Counted from the first letter of the stretch, positions 15,200 through 24,420 are shown. The stretch: DNA of 26,738 nucleotides from Lachnospiraceae bacterium (GCA_900770325.1 CAAGKE010000058.1:1-26738); one strand, 5' to 3'. Notes: generated by a model not told the origin, from the letters alone. Translations and numbers: made by a program.

Positions 15200-16152
15200 T
15201 GGCTAAGAATAAAGAGAAGGAGCTTCGTAAAGCGCTGGCATTTGAAGCCAAAAGACCGGCGGAGCGTCCGGCATATGATGAAAACGGAAGCAAGATTGAG
15301 AATCTGAAGAGAGCCTGGTACAAATTTTCCAGAAACAAGCTTTCTGTTGTGGGACTGGTGATTGTAGTACTGGTGGTACTGTCTGCAATCTTTGCGCCCT
15401 ACATTACACCCTATCCCCAGCATGCAGCAGCGTATACGGATTTTGCAAATGTCTGTAAAGCACCCTGCCTGCAGTTTCTGTTGGGAAGTGACAATATGGG
15501 GAGGGATATTCTGACCCGTATTATCTTTTCCTTCCGCGGTGCATTGTATATGTCAGTACTGGTTCTGGCCATTGCCGTACCGGTTGGTTCTATCCTTGGC
15601 ATGATTGCCGGATATATGAAGGGTACGATCGTTGATACGATTATCATGCGTTTGACCGATATTTTCCTTTCTGTTCCGGCTATGCTGCTGGCGCTGGCAG
15701 TTGCTTCTCTTCTGAAGCCCAATCTGACCAATGCCATGATCGCAGTTACCATTATGTGGTGGCCCTGGTATTGCCGTCTGGTGTACGGTTCAGCCACCTC
15801 CTGCCGTCAGGAAAATTTTGTGATTGGAGCTGACCTGATGGGAGCAAGCAAGCTGCATATCGTTTTCAAGGAAATACTGCCCAATTGTCTTTCCTCTATT
15901 TTTACCAAAATGGCGCTGGATGTGGGCTGGGTAATTCTGATCGGGGCCACCTTAAGTTATGTGGGACTGGGAGAACAGCCGCCCACACCTTCACTGGGGC
16001 AGATGGTATCAGATGGTTCCCGGTATATGCCGGACGCATGGTGGATGACTGTCTTCCCGTCACTTGCAATCATTATCATTATCCTGGGCTTCAACTTTAT
16101 GGGAGATGGTATCGGTGACATGTTGTCAAAGGGAGAGGGAAAAAATGACTGA
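15199..16152 (+). CDS. ABC transporter permease (DppC-like)
   Basis: Second membrane subunit, 317 residues. A charged N-terminal stretch of about 45 residues precedes the first helix (LSVVGLVIVVLVVLSAIFAP). DppC-family markers are LGSDNMGRDILTRI, the docking loop (GADLMGASKLHIVFKEILPN) and YVGLGEQPPTPSLGQM. It overlaps both neighbours, by one base upstream and eight bases downstream, so the genes are translationally coupled. Confidence 0.95.
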   Translation: MAKNKEKELRKALAFEAKRPAERPAYDENGSKIENLKRAWYKFSRNKLSVVGLVIVVLVVLSAIFAPYITPYPQHAAAYTDFANVCKAPCLQFLLGSDNMGRDILTRIIFSFRGALYMSVLVLAIAVPVGSILGMIAGYMKGTIVDTIIMRLTDIFLSVPAMLLALAVASLLKPNLTNAMIAVTIMWWPWYCRLVYGSATSCRQENFVIGADLMGASKLHIVFKEILPNCLSSIFTKMALDVGWVILIGATLSYVGLGEQPPTPSLGQMVSDGSRYMPDAWWMTVFPSLAIIIIILGFNFMGDGIGDMLSKGEGKND

Positions 16153-17122
16153 TGAAAAAACGATTCTTGAGATAAAAAACCTGAAGCTCTGGTACAAGGT
16201 ATACAAGGGATATCTGAAAGTCCTGGACGGTGTGAATTTAACCGTGAAAAAAGGGGAAAAGGTGGGAATTGTGGGAGAGGCCGGATGCGGTAAGACCACC
16301 ACAGTGAAATCCATTCTTAATATTATTCCGGAGCATCAGTATCTGATCCCGGAGGGAGAGATCTTCTATAAAGGAAAAGATATCCTGAAAATGAATACGA
16401 AGGAAATCAATCAGATCCGAAGCGGAGAGATTTCCATGATCTATCAGGAACCGGCCAATGCACTGAATCCGGTGTTTACCATCGGGCAGCAGATGATGGA
16501 TGTGGTAAAGTATTCGGAGCAGGGAAAAGGAAAAAGCAAAGAAGAACAGAAAAAAATGGTTCTGGAGGCGATTAAGGATGTATTTATTCCGGATCCGGAG
16601 CGAATTTTCGACTATTATCCCAACCAGCTGTCCGGAGGAATGAAACAGCGTATCTGCATTGCCATGGCAATTATGACCCAGCGAGATCTGATGATCGCGG
16701 ATGAACCGGGTACTGCATTGGATGTGACCATACAGGATCAGGTCCATAAAACCCTGAACCGTCTGGTGGATGAAAGAAATATGTCCCTGATCATGATTAC
16801 TCATTCGCTCGGTGTGGCCAGAGAACTTACAGACAGCATTAATGTAATGTATGCGGGAACTGTGGTTGAGAGTGCAAAAACTTCAGAAGTATTTAAAAAT
16901 ACACTGCATCCCTATACCGTTGGCCTGATGGAAGCAGTTCCGCGCCTGGGCGGCGGGGGAATACAGGCCGGTATTTACGGCTCAATTCCGGATTACCAGT
17001 ATCCGCCGAAGGGCTGCCGTTTTGCACCAAGATGTTCCAGAGCGACTGAGCAGTGCAGAAACTGTAAGCCGGAGCTGAAGGATGTGGGCGGCGGACATAA
17101 GGTTGCCTGCTTCAATGTGTAA
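16145..17122 (+). CDS. ABC transporter ATP-binding protein (DppD-like)
   Basis: Cytoplasmic ATPase subunit, 325 residues. Walker A is GEAGCGKT at 44-51, Q-loop YQEP at 100-103, signature LSGGM at 162-166, Walker B LMIADE at 182-187, and the switch His is H220. Walker B is followed by PGTALD where PTTALD is usual. The C-terminal oligopeptide-transporter extension has a Cys cluster (GCRFAPRCSRATEQCRNC), which in this family may hold an iron-sulfur cluster. ATG 16145 sits in the DppC stop region (ATGACTGA) and follows AAAGGGAGAGGG; the upstream frame from 16064 is overlap only. Confidence 0.94.
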   Translation: MTDEKTILEIKNLKLWYKVYKGYLKVLDGVNLTVKKGEKVGIVGEAGCGKTTTVKSILNIIPEHQYLIPEGEIFYKGKDILKMNTKEINQIRSGEISMIYQEPANALNPVFTIGQQMMDVVKYSEQGKGKSKEEQKKMVLEAIKDVFIPDPERIFDYYPNQLSGGMKQRICIAMAIMTQRDLMIADEPGTALDVTIQDQVHKTLNRLVDERNMSLIMITHSLGVARELTDSINVMYAGTVVESAKTSEVFKNTLHPYTVGLMEAVPRLGGGGIQAGIYGSIPDYQYPPKGCRFAPRCSRATEQCRNCKPELKDVGGGHKVACFNV

Positions 17123-17135
17123 GGAGGTAGGAAAT

Positions 17136-18140
17136 ATGTCAGATAAATCAGATATTATTATGGAGATTCAGAATCTGGAACAGTATTTTCCGGTTAATAA
17201 AAAAGGAAAAGATGGAGAGCCGCTTTTTGTAAAGGCTGTAGATAATGTCACTCTGAAAATCAGAAGAGGAGAGGTTCTGGGACTGGTGGGAGAGAGCGGT
17301 TCCGGGAAAAGCACCATTGCGTATTCCGTTGTAGGAATGTATCGCCCTACGGACGGAAAAATCCTGTTTGAAGGACAGGATCTGAATGCTTCGAAAAAAA
17401 GAAGCCTCCAGATGAAAAAAGATATTCAGATCGTATTCCAGGATCCTGGTTCTTCCATGAATCCTCATCAGACGATCAAGGAAATTCTGGAGCTGCCTCT
17501 GAAGATCCATCACATGTGCAATTCGAAAGAGGAACGGGAGAAGAAAATAAAGGAACTGCTGGAAATGGTAGAGCTTCCGGTAAACTATATGTATAAAACA
17601 CCGGGGGCCATCGGCGGAGGAGAGCGGCAGATGGTGGCCATTGCCAGGGCGCTGGCCTGCGAACCAAAATTCCTGATACTGGATGAACCCACATCTGCGC
17701 TGGATGTTTCCATTCAGGCGAAGATCATTAATATGCTTTTGCGGATTCAGAAGGAAAGAAACCTTACTTATCTGTTTATCACCCACGATCTGAGCCTGAT
17801 GCGGAATATTGCCACCCGGGTAGCTATTTTGTATCTGGGAAAAATAGCAGAAATTGCCCCGGCCGAGGAGTTCTTTTACCGTCCGGAACATCCCTATACG
17901 CAGATGCTGATTTCTTCCATTCCTGTCGTTTCGGAGGAAGAGGAACAGCTGAAGCCGAAAAAAGTGGAATCCACCGGTGAGATACCTTCTCCGGTAAATA
18001 TTCCGCCGGGATGCAGTTTTCATCTTCGCTGTCCGTACCAGATGGACATATGCAAGGCAGAAGATCCGGTTATGATAAAGCTGGATGCAAAGCACAGAGT
18101 GCGTTGCCATTTATGTGATCCAAAGTATAAGACAGAGTGA
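17136..18140 (+). CDS. ABC transporter ATP-binding protein (DppF-like)
   Basis: Second ATPase, 334 residues. Walker A is GESGSGKST at 52-60, Walker B LILDEPTSALD at 180-190, and the switch region is FITHD. The signature motif reads AIGGGERQ at 158-165: the conserved LSGGQ Ser is replaced by Gly160 and the Gln by Glu163. The C-terminal extension has the HLRCPYQMDIC Cys pair typical of the family. TAAGGAGG stands 8 bases before ATG 17136. Together with DppD it forms the heterodimeric motor of the importer. The signature change would place the weaker half of the dimer here, which is inference. Confidence 0.94.
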   Translation: MSDKSDIIMEIQNLEQYFPVNKKGKDGEPLFVKAVDNVTLKIRRGEVLGLVGESGSGKSTIAYSVVGMYRPTDGKILFEGQDLNASKKRSLQMKKDIQIVFQDPGSSMNPHQTIKEILELPLKIHHMCNSKEEREKKIKELLEMVELPVNYMYKTPGAIGGGERQMVAIARALACEPKFLILDEPTSALDVSIQAKIINMLLRIQKERNLTYLFITHDLSLMRNIATRVAILYLGKIAEIAPAEEFFYRPEHPYTQMLISSIPVVSEEEEQLKPKKVESTGEIPSPVNIPPGCSFHLRCPYQMDICKAEDPVMIKLDAKHRVRCHLCDPKYKTE

Positions 18141-18190
18141 AAGTGACTGTGGTGGCCATGAACAGTAACTGATAAAGAAGGTGGAAGTGT

Positions 18191-18964
18191 ATGAAGAGAA
18201 TTTTATTTATCAATCCGGTTGGCTGTGACATACTAGACAAAGAAACAGAAGATTATCTGAAACAGTATAAAGAGGATGATACAGAAGTTTTTGTGGAGAG
18301 CCTGGATTCCGGGCTTCCATGGCATTTGGAACAGAGCTATCTGGAGGTATTGATTGCGGAAAAACTTCTTCACAGGATAAAAAGGGCTGAGTTAGAGGGA
18401 TACGATGCCTGTGTAATTGGATGCTATTATGATCCGTTTCTGGAGGAAGCCAGAGAAATCTGTGAAAAGATGATTGTTACAGCTCCGGCGGAAGCGGCGA
18501 TGCACATTGGTACAACACTGGCAAGTTCATTTTCTGTTCTGGTGGTAAGAAGAAAAACGATACCGGAAATGAAAGATAATGTGTACCATCATGGGTATCA
18601 GAAATATTTAGCATCCTTCCGCAGTCTGGAAATCGGAGTTCGTCAGTTACAGGTTGATCCGGAATATACAAAACAAAGAATGAGGGAAGAAATAAAAAAG
18701 GCGATAGATGAAGATGGAGCCGAAGCGATTCTGCTGGGTTGTACGGTTCAGCTTGGATTTTTTGATGAATTGCAGAAAGAATTCCATGTTCCAATCATTG
18801 ATGCCAATATTGCGCCGCTGAAATATGCGGAATTCCTGTGTAATCTTCGTGATAAGGCGGGATGGTATACCAGTAAAAAATGCCGGTATGAATCTCCGGT
18901 TCCGGAAGAGATACGTTCCTGGGGAACTGATCAATATTTTGGAATAGAGGATATCTGGAGGTAG
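18191..18964 (+). CDS. Asp/Glu/hydantoin racemase family protein
   Basis: Cofactor-independent racemase fold, 257 residues. Two catalytic cysteines are visible: C78 in CVIGCYYDPF and C184 in ILLGCTVQLGF. The first half also has the FINPVG start typical for hydantoin/Asp racemases. The substrate is probably the same compound, or its D-form, handled by the neighbouring importer and HyuA/HyuB. GAAGGTGG stands before the start, 50 bases after the ATPase gene. An arylmalonate or maleate isomerase activity is a possible alternative within the same superfamily. Confidence 0.85.
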   Translation: MKRILFINPVGCDILDKETEDYLKQYKEDDTEVFVESLDSGLPWHLEQSYLEVLIAEKLLHRIKRAELEGYDACVIGCYYDPFLEEAREICEKMIVTAPAEAAMHIGTTLASSFSVLVVRRKTIPEMKDNVYHHGYQKYLASFRSLEIGVRQLQVDPEYTKQRMREEIKKAIDEDGAEAILLGCTVQLGFFDELQKEFHVPIIDANIAPLKYAEFLCNLRDKAGWYTSKKCRYESPVPEEIRSWGTDQYFGIEDIWR

Positions 18965-18967
18965 CGC

Positions 18968-19489
18968 ATGGGAATGTTGGAAGAAACAATTAAGGAACGG
19001 CGCAGTATTCGGAGCTTCCAGGAAAAAACAATTTCATATGATGTGCTGGAAAAACTGGTGGAGTTGGCATCCTGGGCGCCAAGCGGGAGTAATGCGCAGG
19101 CATGGGAATTTGTTGTATTAAACGAAAGAGAAGAGATGAAAAAGTTCCTCCGTTTTTCACCGGGACTATTTGAAGTTCCCGGAGCTATGATTTTTCTCTG
19201 CACAGATATAACTCGTTCCAGAAAGAAAGGCGGAAGTCTGGGGGAAGATACTATGTCCATTATGGATGTGGCTATGGCAGCTCAGAATATAATGCTGGCA
19301 GCCCATGAAATGGGGCTCGGAAGCTGCGCATTGAAAGGATATGACAGGAAAGCCGCCTCTATTTTACTGAACCTGCCGGATCATATCCGACCTGATCTGC
19401 TTCTTATTTTGGGATATCCCAAATTTGAAGTGAAGGCACCGAAGAGGAGGCCGGTATCAGAAATTATTCATAAAGGAGGATGGGGATAG
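18968..19489 (+). CDS. Nitroreductase-family FMN oxidoreductase
   Basis: Small flavoprotein, 173 residues, with the hallmarks RRSIRSF near the N-terminus (FMN phosphate contact), WAPSGSNAQAWEF, and GLGSCALKGYD in the second half. Such enzymes use NAD(P)H to reduce diverse substrates; the natural substrate is unknown. It lies three bases after the racemase and overlaps the next gene by one base, so it belongs to the same operon. Its role might be a redox step on the imported compound. Confidence 0.88.
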   Translation: MGMLEETIKERRSIRSFQEKTISYDVLEKLVELASWAPSGSNAQAWEFVVLNEREEMKKFLRFSPGLFEVPGAMIFLCTDITRSRKKGGSLGEDTMSIMDVAMAAQNIMLAAHEMGLGSCALKGYDRKAASILLNLPDHIRPDLLLILGYPKFEVKAPKRRPVSEIIHKGGWG

Positions 19490-19782
19490 TGGATATGGAA
19501 AATACACTGCTCAGAGAGGATATTTATGATCTGTACGGATATATGGCAAGTGCAGCAAAAGAACTTCTTGTGGATCCACAGATTTACGGACCGTTTCGCA
19601 TAGTGGATACAATCAGCAGAGTAATCACACTATTGGATAATCATGGTTTCCATGATGATTTTTCACAGGAGATAAAGAACTTTATTGATGCCAACAAATA
19701 TGTTATGATGAGCGATGAAGATGAATTCGCAGATTTTTTGAATAGACTTGTGGTAAAATTCGCGGAAAAATCTGTGGAATGA
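19489..19782 (+). CDS. Small conserved protein of unknown function (resembles DUF6092)
   Basis: The 97 residues are mainly helical and acidic, with no signal or membrane segment. Visible features are REDIYDLYGYMASAAKEL and GPFRIVDTISRVI; by memory these match the DUF6092 family, which I cannot verify here. GTG 19489 is chosen as start because AGGAGG at 19474-19479 lies 9 bases upstream; the ATG at 19480 is too close to it. The start overlaps the nitroreductase stop by one base (TAGTG). Tight coupling suggests a partner or accessory of that oxidoreductase or the racemase. Confidence 0.7.
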   Translation: MDMENTLLREDIYDLYGYMASAAKELLVDPQIYGPFRIVDTISRVITLLDNHGFHDDFSQEIKNFIDANKYVMMSDEDEFADFLNRLVVKFAEKSVE

Positions 19783-19840
19783 AATATAGCAGGAAAGGAT
19801 TGCTCACGAGATATGACTTGCGTGACATTAGGTTTGAAAC

Positions 19841-20389
19841 GTGGAAAAAGAAATTGGAAACAAGATCAAGGAAGTCCGCAGGAAAAAGAATCTGACGCTG
19901 GCGGAATTAAGTAAAAAGGTAGGAATATCAGTCAGCTTCCTTTCCCAGATCGAAAACGGAAAGGTATCGCTGTCTATCCTGACTCTGAGCAAGATCGCAT
20001 CTGCGCTGGATATTTCCATGAAGGATTTCTTTGAACAAGATTTGCAGACAGAACAGTATGTGAGAGATAAAAAATCAAACAGACTGGAGTTCATGAGCAG
20101 TAATTACAAGACTTTTCATATTCTCAGCGGAAGATTTCCAAACAGGCTGCTGGATGCCTTTTATATGACAATGGAGCCGCATTTTGACCGGTATGAGGAG
20201 CTGGAGCATACGGGAGAAGAGTTTTATTACATTCTGAACGGAACGGCTTCTTTCTGTATTGACGGTGCGGAGCACATTGCACGGAAAGGCGAATCCATTC
20301 ATTTTCCGTCCACCCATCCCCACAGGATCATAAACCGGGAGGATGAGGATCTGGAAATGATTGGCGTAATTATACCGACACTGATCTGA
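19841..20389 (+). CDS. XRE-family regulator with C-terminal cupin domain
   Basis: Transcription regulator of 182 residues. The helix-turn-helix spans about 6-60 (LTLAELSKKVGISVSFLSQIENGK). The cupin domain covers about 105-180, with HTGEEFYYILNG at 123-134 and FPSTHPHRIIN at 155-165 as likely ligand-binding strands. Such proteins (PuuR-like) sense small metabolites and usually repress catabolic genes. GTG 19841 is the only start available, since an in-frame stop (TGA 19835-19837) lies just before it; the ribosome binding site is weak, consistent with low expression. It probably controls the block it sits in. Confidence 0.9.
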   Translation: MEKEIGNKIKEVRRKKNLTLAELSKKVGISVSFLSQIENGKVSLSILTLSKIASALDISMKDFFEQDLQTEQYVRDKKSNRLEFMSSNYKTFHILSGRFPNRLLDAFYMTMEPHFDRYEELEHTGEEFYYILNGTASFCIDGAEHIARKGESIHFPSTHPHRIINREDEDLEMIGVIIPTLI

Positions 20390-20538
20390 TGAACATCTCG
20401 TTACTGTGAACAACGTGAGCAGTAATAATATCTCAGCCGGCTGCCGGGAAGAGGAAATGTGAAGTCCTCAGGACATCCGCTTTCATCTTGAAAAGATTTG
20501 CAGTTGTCTGAGAAAAAAATAAACTAGGAGGTTATAGC
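20390..20538 (+). promoter_or_regulatory. Intergenic region before hyuA
   Basis: It holds the 14-mer cgttactgtgaaca at 20399-20412 and an 11-base palindrome gtcctcaggac at 20464-20474 that could be an operator. No convincing promoter: the best -35-like box is TTGAAA at 20488-20493 without a matching -10. hyuA may therefore rely on read-through or on an activated promoter. Confidence 0.35.
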
Positions 20539-22581
20539 ATGAGAGTTGCAACTGATATTGGGGGAACATTTACAGATATCGTTTATATCGACGATAATGG
20601 AAAAGTGTGTGTAAATAAGAGCCACACAACGCCGCCGAATTTTGAACAGGGTGTTCTGAACGTGATTCAGAAGTGTGATATCGATCCTGCGGCTGTGAAG
20701 GATCTGACCCACGGTACTACCGTGGTAATTAATGCGCTGACAGAACGTAAGGGCGCAAAGACCGGGCTGATCACCACAAAGGGCTTCCGGGATATTCTGG
20801 AGATCGGACGTGGAAACCGTCCGGATCTGTTCAACTTTAATTTTAAAAAACCCAAGTCCTTTGTCCCCAGATATCTGAGACTGGAAGTAGAAGAACGTAT
20901 GGATTATCTGGGAAATGAGCTGACTCCCTTAAATGAGGAGGATGTGAAGGCCTGTGTGGAGAAGCTGAAAAAAGAGGGTGTGGAAGCGGTAGCAATTGTG
21001 TTCCTTCATTCTTATGTGAATGCAGAGCATGAGAAACAGGCAAAGGCCCTGGTGGAAAAGCTGTGGCCGGAAGTGGCGGTTACCGCATCCTTTGAAGTAT
21101 CCAAGGAATGGAGAGAATACGAGAGAACTACAACTGCTGTGCTGAATTCCTATGTAAAGCCTTCTGCAAAGACCTATATTGATAAGCTGTACAATAAGCT
21201 GGAAGAAATGGATATTACCTGTCCGAAATATATTATGCAGAGTAACGGTGGAACTACCACCTTTGCCGATGCAAAGGAAGTGCCCATCAACATGGTTGAG
21301 TCCGGTCCGGTTGCAGGTATTTACGGTGCGGCCATGCTGGGAGAAATGCTGGGAGAAGAAAAGGTAATTGCCTTTGATATCGGAGGAACCACGGCAAAAT
21401 GCTCTCTGGTGGACGGCGGAGAGGTAAAGACCACCACAGAATATAAGATTGAAAAGAATGCAAGATTCCCCGGATACCCCATCCGTGTGCCGGTGGTGGA
21501 TATTGTGGAGATCGGTAACGGCGGAGGCTCCATTGCCTGGATCGACGGAACCAATTCTCTGAGAGTAGGCCCCCAGTCTGCAGGCGCTCTGCCGGGCCCG
21601 GTAGCTTATCAGAAGGGCGGAACAGAACCCACCACCACAGATGCCAATCTGGTGGTAGGAAGACTTTCACCCAAGAACTTTGATATGGATGTGGATATGG
21701 ATAAGGTGAGAGCTGCCATTGAAGAAAAAGTAGGCAAGGCTTACGGCATTGATGCGGAAGAGGCAGCCATGGGTATTATCCGTGTGGCCAATTCCAATAT
21801 GCTGAATGCACTGAAGCTGGTTTCCATCCGAAAGGGCTACGATCCCCGGGAGTTTGCGCTGGTAGCCTTCGGAGGCGGCGGTCCCATGCATGCAGCGGCT
21901 CTGGCAAAGGAGCTGAATATTAAGAAGGTTATCATTCCGCTGGCTGCATCGGTATTTTCCGCATGGGGAATGCTGATGACGGATCTGCGTTCCGATGACA
22001 TTCAGACCTACAATGTAAAACTGGATCATCCGGATTTTGATGCGATCAATGCAGAGTGGGAGAAGCTGGAAGAAAAAGCTTATGCGGACAACGCGAAGAA
22101 AGGCATTTCCAAAGAAGATGTGTATTTCCAGCATTATCTGGATATGCGCTATACCGGACAGGATCACACGGTAAAGGTACGTGTGCCCAATGAAGCCATG
22201 ACGGCGGATAACCTGGGAGTATTTATCGAGGCTTTCCATAAAGAGCATGAACAGAACTATTCCTTCCGTCTGGAAGACAGCGGTGTTGAGATCGTAAATA
22301 TGCACCTGGCATCCTTCGGTAAGATTGAAAAGACACCGATTAAGGAAATCGAAGTGCTGCCCTACAGTATTGAAGAGACCGTTAAGGAAGTGCGTCCGGT
22401 TATTTTTGAAGGAAGCGGTACGCTGGATACGAAGATCTATGACCGGGAAAAAATGTCTCCGGGCATGGAGGTAGAAGGACCGGCGATTATTGAGGAAATC
22501 AGCTCCTCTACTGTAATCTACCCGGGCATGAAGGCATCTGTTGATAAATTTGGCGACATCTTGATCGAAACGGGGGTATAA
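20539..22581 (+). CDS. hyuA: Hydantoinase/oxoprolinase subunit A (HyuA-like)
   Basis: ATP-binding subunit of an ATP-dependent amidohydrolase that opens hydantoins, N-methylhydantoin or 5-oxoproline. The 680 residues show the N-terminal phosphate-binding motif DIGGTFTD at 6-13, THGTTVVINALTERKG near 58-73, a second motif FDIGGTTAKCS at 279-289, GNGGGSIAWID, and AFGGGGPMHAAALA. ACTAGGAGG lies about 9 bases before the ATG. HyuB follows after four bases. The protein has a normal length for a split-type enzyme. Acetone-carboxylase-type subunits are related, but a third (gamma) subunit is missing here. Confidence 0.93.
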   Translation: MRVATDIGGTFTDIVYIDDNGKVCVNKSHTTPPNFEQGVLNVIQKCDIDPAAVKDLTHGTTVVINALTERKGAKTGLITTKGFRDILEIGRGNRPDLFNFNFKKPKSFVPRYLRLEVEERMDYLGNELTPLNEEDVKACVEKLKKEGVEAVAIVFLHSYVNAEHEKQAKALVEKLWPEVAVTASFEVSKEWREYERTTTAVLNSYVKPSAKTYIDKLYNKLEEMDITCPKYIMQSNGGTTTFADAKEVPINMVESGPVAGIYGAAMLGEMLGEEKVIAFDIGGTTAKCSLVDGGEVKTTTEYKIEKNARFPGYPIRVPVVDIVEIGNGGGSIAWIDGTNSLRVGPQSAGALPGPVAYQKGGTEPTTTDANLVVGRLSPKNFDMDVDMDKVRAAIEEKVGKAYGIDAEEAAMGIIRVANSNMLNALKLVSIRKGYDPREFALVAFGGGGPMHAAALAKELNIKKVIIPLAASVFSAWGMLMTDLRSDDIQTYNVKLDHPDFDAINAEWEKLEEKAYADNAKKGISKEDVYFQHYLDMRYTGQDHTVKVRVPNEAMTADNLGVFIEAFHKEHEQNYSFRLEDSGVEIVNMHLASFGKIEKTPIKEIEVLPYSIEETVKEVRPVIFEGSGTLDTKIYDREKMSPGMEVEGPAIIEEISSSTVIYPGMKASVDKFGDILIETGV

Positions 22582-22585
22582 ACAA

Positions 22586-24340
22586 ATGAGCAGTCAGAAA
22601 GTAGATTTAATTACACTGGATATTATTCGTGATTCTTTGCTTGCGATCGGTGAGGAAATGTTTATTGCTGTGGCAAGAACATCCAAGAGCCCGATTATTT
22701 ATGAATGCCTTGATTTCGCTTCCGGTATCACGGACAGAAACGGACGCCTGCTGACTCAGGGAAACGGAGCCTGCGGCTTTTTGGGAATGCTGACTTCACT
22801 GGCAAATTCTGTAATTGAAAAATATGCAAAAAAGGGTGATCTGAAGGAAGGCGATCTGATCATCTGCAACGATCCCTATGGCGGCGGCGGTTCTCATCTG
22901 CAGGATGTGGGCCTGGTGCTTCCCGTATTTATTGACGGTGAGATCTTCGGCTATTGTGTCAACAAATGTCACTGGTCTGAGCTGGGCGGGAAGGATCCGG
23001 GATACGCGGTGGATTCCACGGAAATCTATCAGGAGGGTCTGCAGTTCCCCTGCCTGAAGTTGTTCAACGAGGGTGTGATCAACGATACGATCGTGGAAAT
23101 CATCCGTGCCAATGTGCGTCTTCCTGAGATGTCCATTGGTGATATGTGGGCGCAGATCTCCGGACTGAGAACCGGACAGAAGCGTCTCCATGAGATCTGT
23201 GAAAAATATGGAACAGAAACGGTTTATGCGGCCATCGACCGTCTGATCGAGAGCAGCGCGGAATCCTCCCGCAGACAGGTGGCAGCTATTCCGGACGGTA
23301 TTTATACCGCAAAGGGAATGATGGACCGGGATATTAACGGAAATGGACCATTCCCGATCCAGGTGGAAATCAAAATTGAAGGCGATCAGATGTATGCGGA
23401 TTTCTCTGGCTGCGCGCCTCAGACCCAGGCTCCTATCAATCTGGCATATGACGGACTGGTTTCTGCCATCCGTGGTATTTTCCTGGCATGCACTGATCCT
23501 ACCCAGAATATTAATGATGGTGTGTTTGAAAATCTGCATGTAACGGCAGATAAGGGCAGCATCTTTAATGCGATCCGTCCTGCGGCAGTATCCTGCTATT
23601 ATGAATCTATGCAGTTCGCCCAGGATCTGATCTGGCAGGCCATGGCTCCCATTGTGGAAAAAGGCAAGCTGACCGCCGGACATTTCCTGACTGTTGGAGC
23701 ATATTCTATTTCCGGTACCCATTCCGTGACCGGAGAGACCTTTGTTGATGTGGGACCGACCCTTGGCGGCTGGGGTGCAGGCTGTGACCGTGACGGCGAC
23801 AGTGCCCAGTTCTGTACCGGTGACGGTGAAACCTACAATATTCCGGCGGAAGTGCTGGAGGCAAAATTCGGTTACCGTGTCACCGAGTACGCACTGAATA
23901 CCACCGATGCAGGTGCCGGCGAATACCGGGGCGGCTGCGGCATTATCCTGGGCCATGAGGCACTGAACGAAGGCATGACCTTCTCAGGTACTTACGGAAG
24001 ATTTGACTTCCCGGCATGGGGATATGATGGCGGCCATGACGGTTCACCCAACGGGTTTGATTTTATCCTGAAGGATGGCACTCATGTTCCGGTACGGGGA
24101 ACCGGTTCCAAAATCCCGATGCAGAAGGGCGATATTGCCCGTATGGTAACAGGAGCAGGCGGCGGATACGGCAATCCTCTGAAGCGGCCGGCTGAAAAGG
24201 TGGCAATGGATGTGAAGAATGAGTACGTGACCCTGGAGGGCGCAGAACAGATCTACGGTGTGGTAGTAGATCCGGAAACCTTTGCGGTACTGGGGATCAC
24301 GGAAGAAAGAAAAGCATTTGAAATGAATGGAGCGAACTGA
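22586..24340 (+). CDS. hyuB: Hydantoinase/oxoprolinase subunit B (HyuB-like)
   Basis: Partner subunit of HyuA, 584 residues. Family features are LDFASGITDRNGRLLTQG (about 46-63), NDPYGGGGSHLQDVGLVLPVF near 95-115 (the usual form is GGTHLPD, so GGSHLQD is a small deviation), ADFSGCAPQTQAPIN, and near the end GAGGGYGNPLKRP. The short gap to HyuA indicates coupled expression and a heteromeric complex. A strong hairpin terminator follows at 24379. Confidence 0.93.
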   Translation: MSSQKVDLITLDIIRDSLLAIGEEMFIAVARTSKSPIIYECLDFASGITDRNGRLLTQGNGACGFLGMLTSLANSVIEKYAKKGDLKEGDLIICNDPYGGGGSHLQDVGLVLPVFIDGEIFGYCVNKCHWSELGGKDPGYAVDSTEIYQEGLQFPCLKLFNEGVINDTIVEIIRANVRLPEMSIGDMWAQISGLRTGQKRLHEICEKYGTETVYAAIDRLIESSAESSRRQVAAIPDGIYTAKGMMDRDINGNGPFPIQVEIKIEGDQMYADFSGCAPQTQAPINLAYDGLVSAIRGIFLACTDPTQNINDGVFENLHVTADKGSIFNAIRPAAVSCYYESMQFAQDLIWQAMAPIVEKGKLTAGHFLTVGAYSISGTHSVTGETFVDVGPTLGGWGAGCDRDGDSAQFCTGDGETYNIPAEVLEAKFGYRVTEYALNTTDAGAGEYRGGCGIILGHEALNEGMTFSGTYGRFDFPAWGYDGGHDGSPNGFDFILKDGTHVPVRGTGSKIPMQKGDIARMVTGAGGGYGNPLKRPAEKVAMDVKNEYVTLEGAEQIYGVVVDPETFAVLGITEERKAFEMNGAN

Positions 24341-24378
24341 TTATTTCTATTTCTGTTAGATAAACAGTTTCCTGTGTG

Positions 24379-24420
24379 CAGCCGTTTTCGCTGATTCATC
24401 AGCGGAAGCGGCTGTTGTTA
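24379..24420 (+). terminator. Rho-independent terminator after hyuB
   Basis: Arms at 24379-24395 and 24398-24414 are complementary over 17 bases with two G-U pairs, and the closing loop is very short. The T-rich tail (ttgtta) is weak. It ends the hyuAB transcript. Confidence 0.75.

Noticed and set aside
17148..18110. Minus-strand reading frame of 320 codons inside the DppF-like gene
   Set aside because: The + strand has all ABC ATPase motifs; the antisense frame has no recognisable features.
22796..23956. Long minus-strand reading frame of 386 codons inside hyuB
   Set aside because: It lies wholly within a well-conserved gene, has no recognisable domain and is explained by codon bias of the + strand.
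20539..24340. Acetone carboxylase beta/alpha subunits
   Set aside because: The family is related but no gamma subunit is present, and the racemase and importer context favours a hydantoinase/oxoprolinase.
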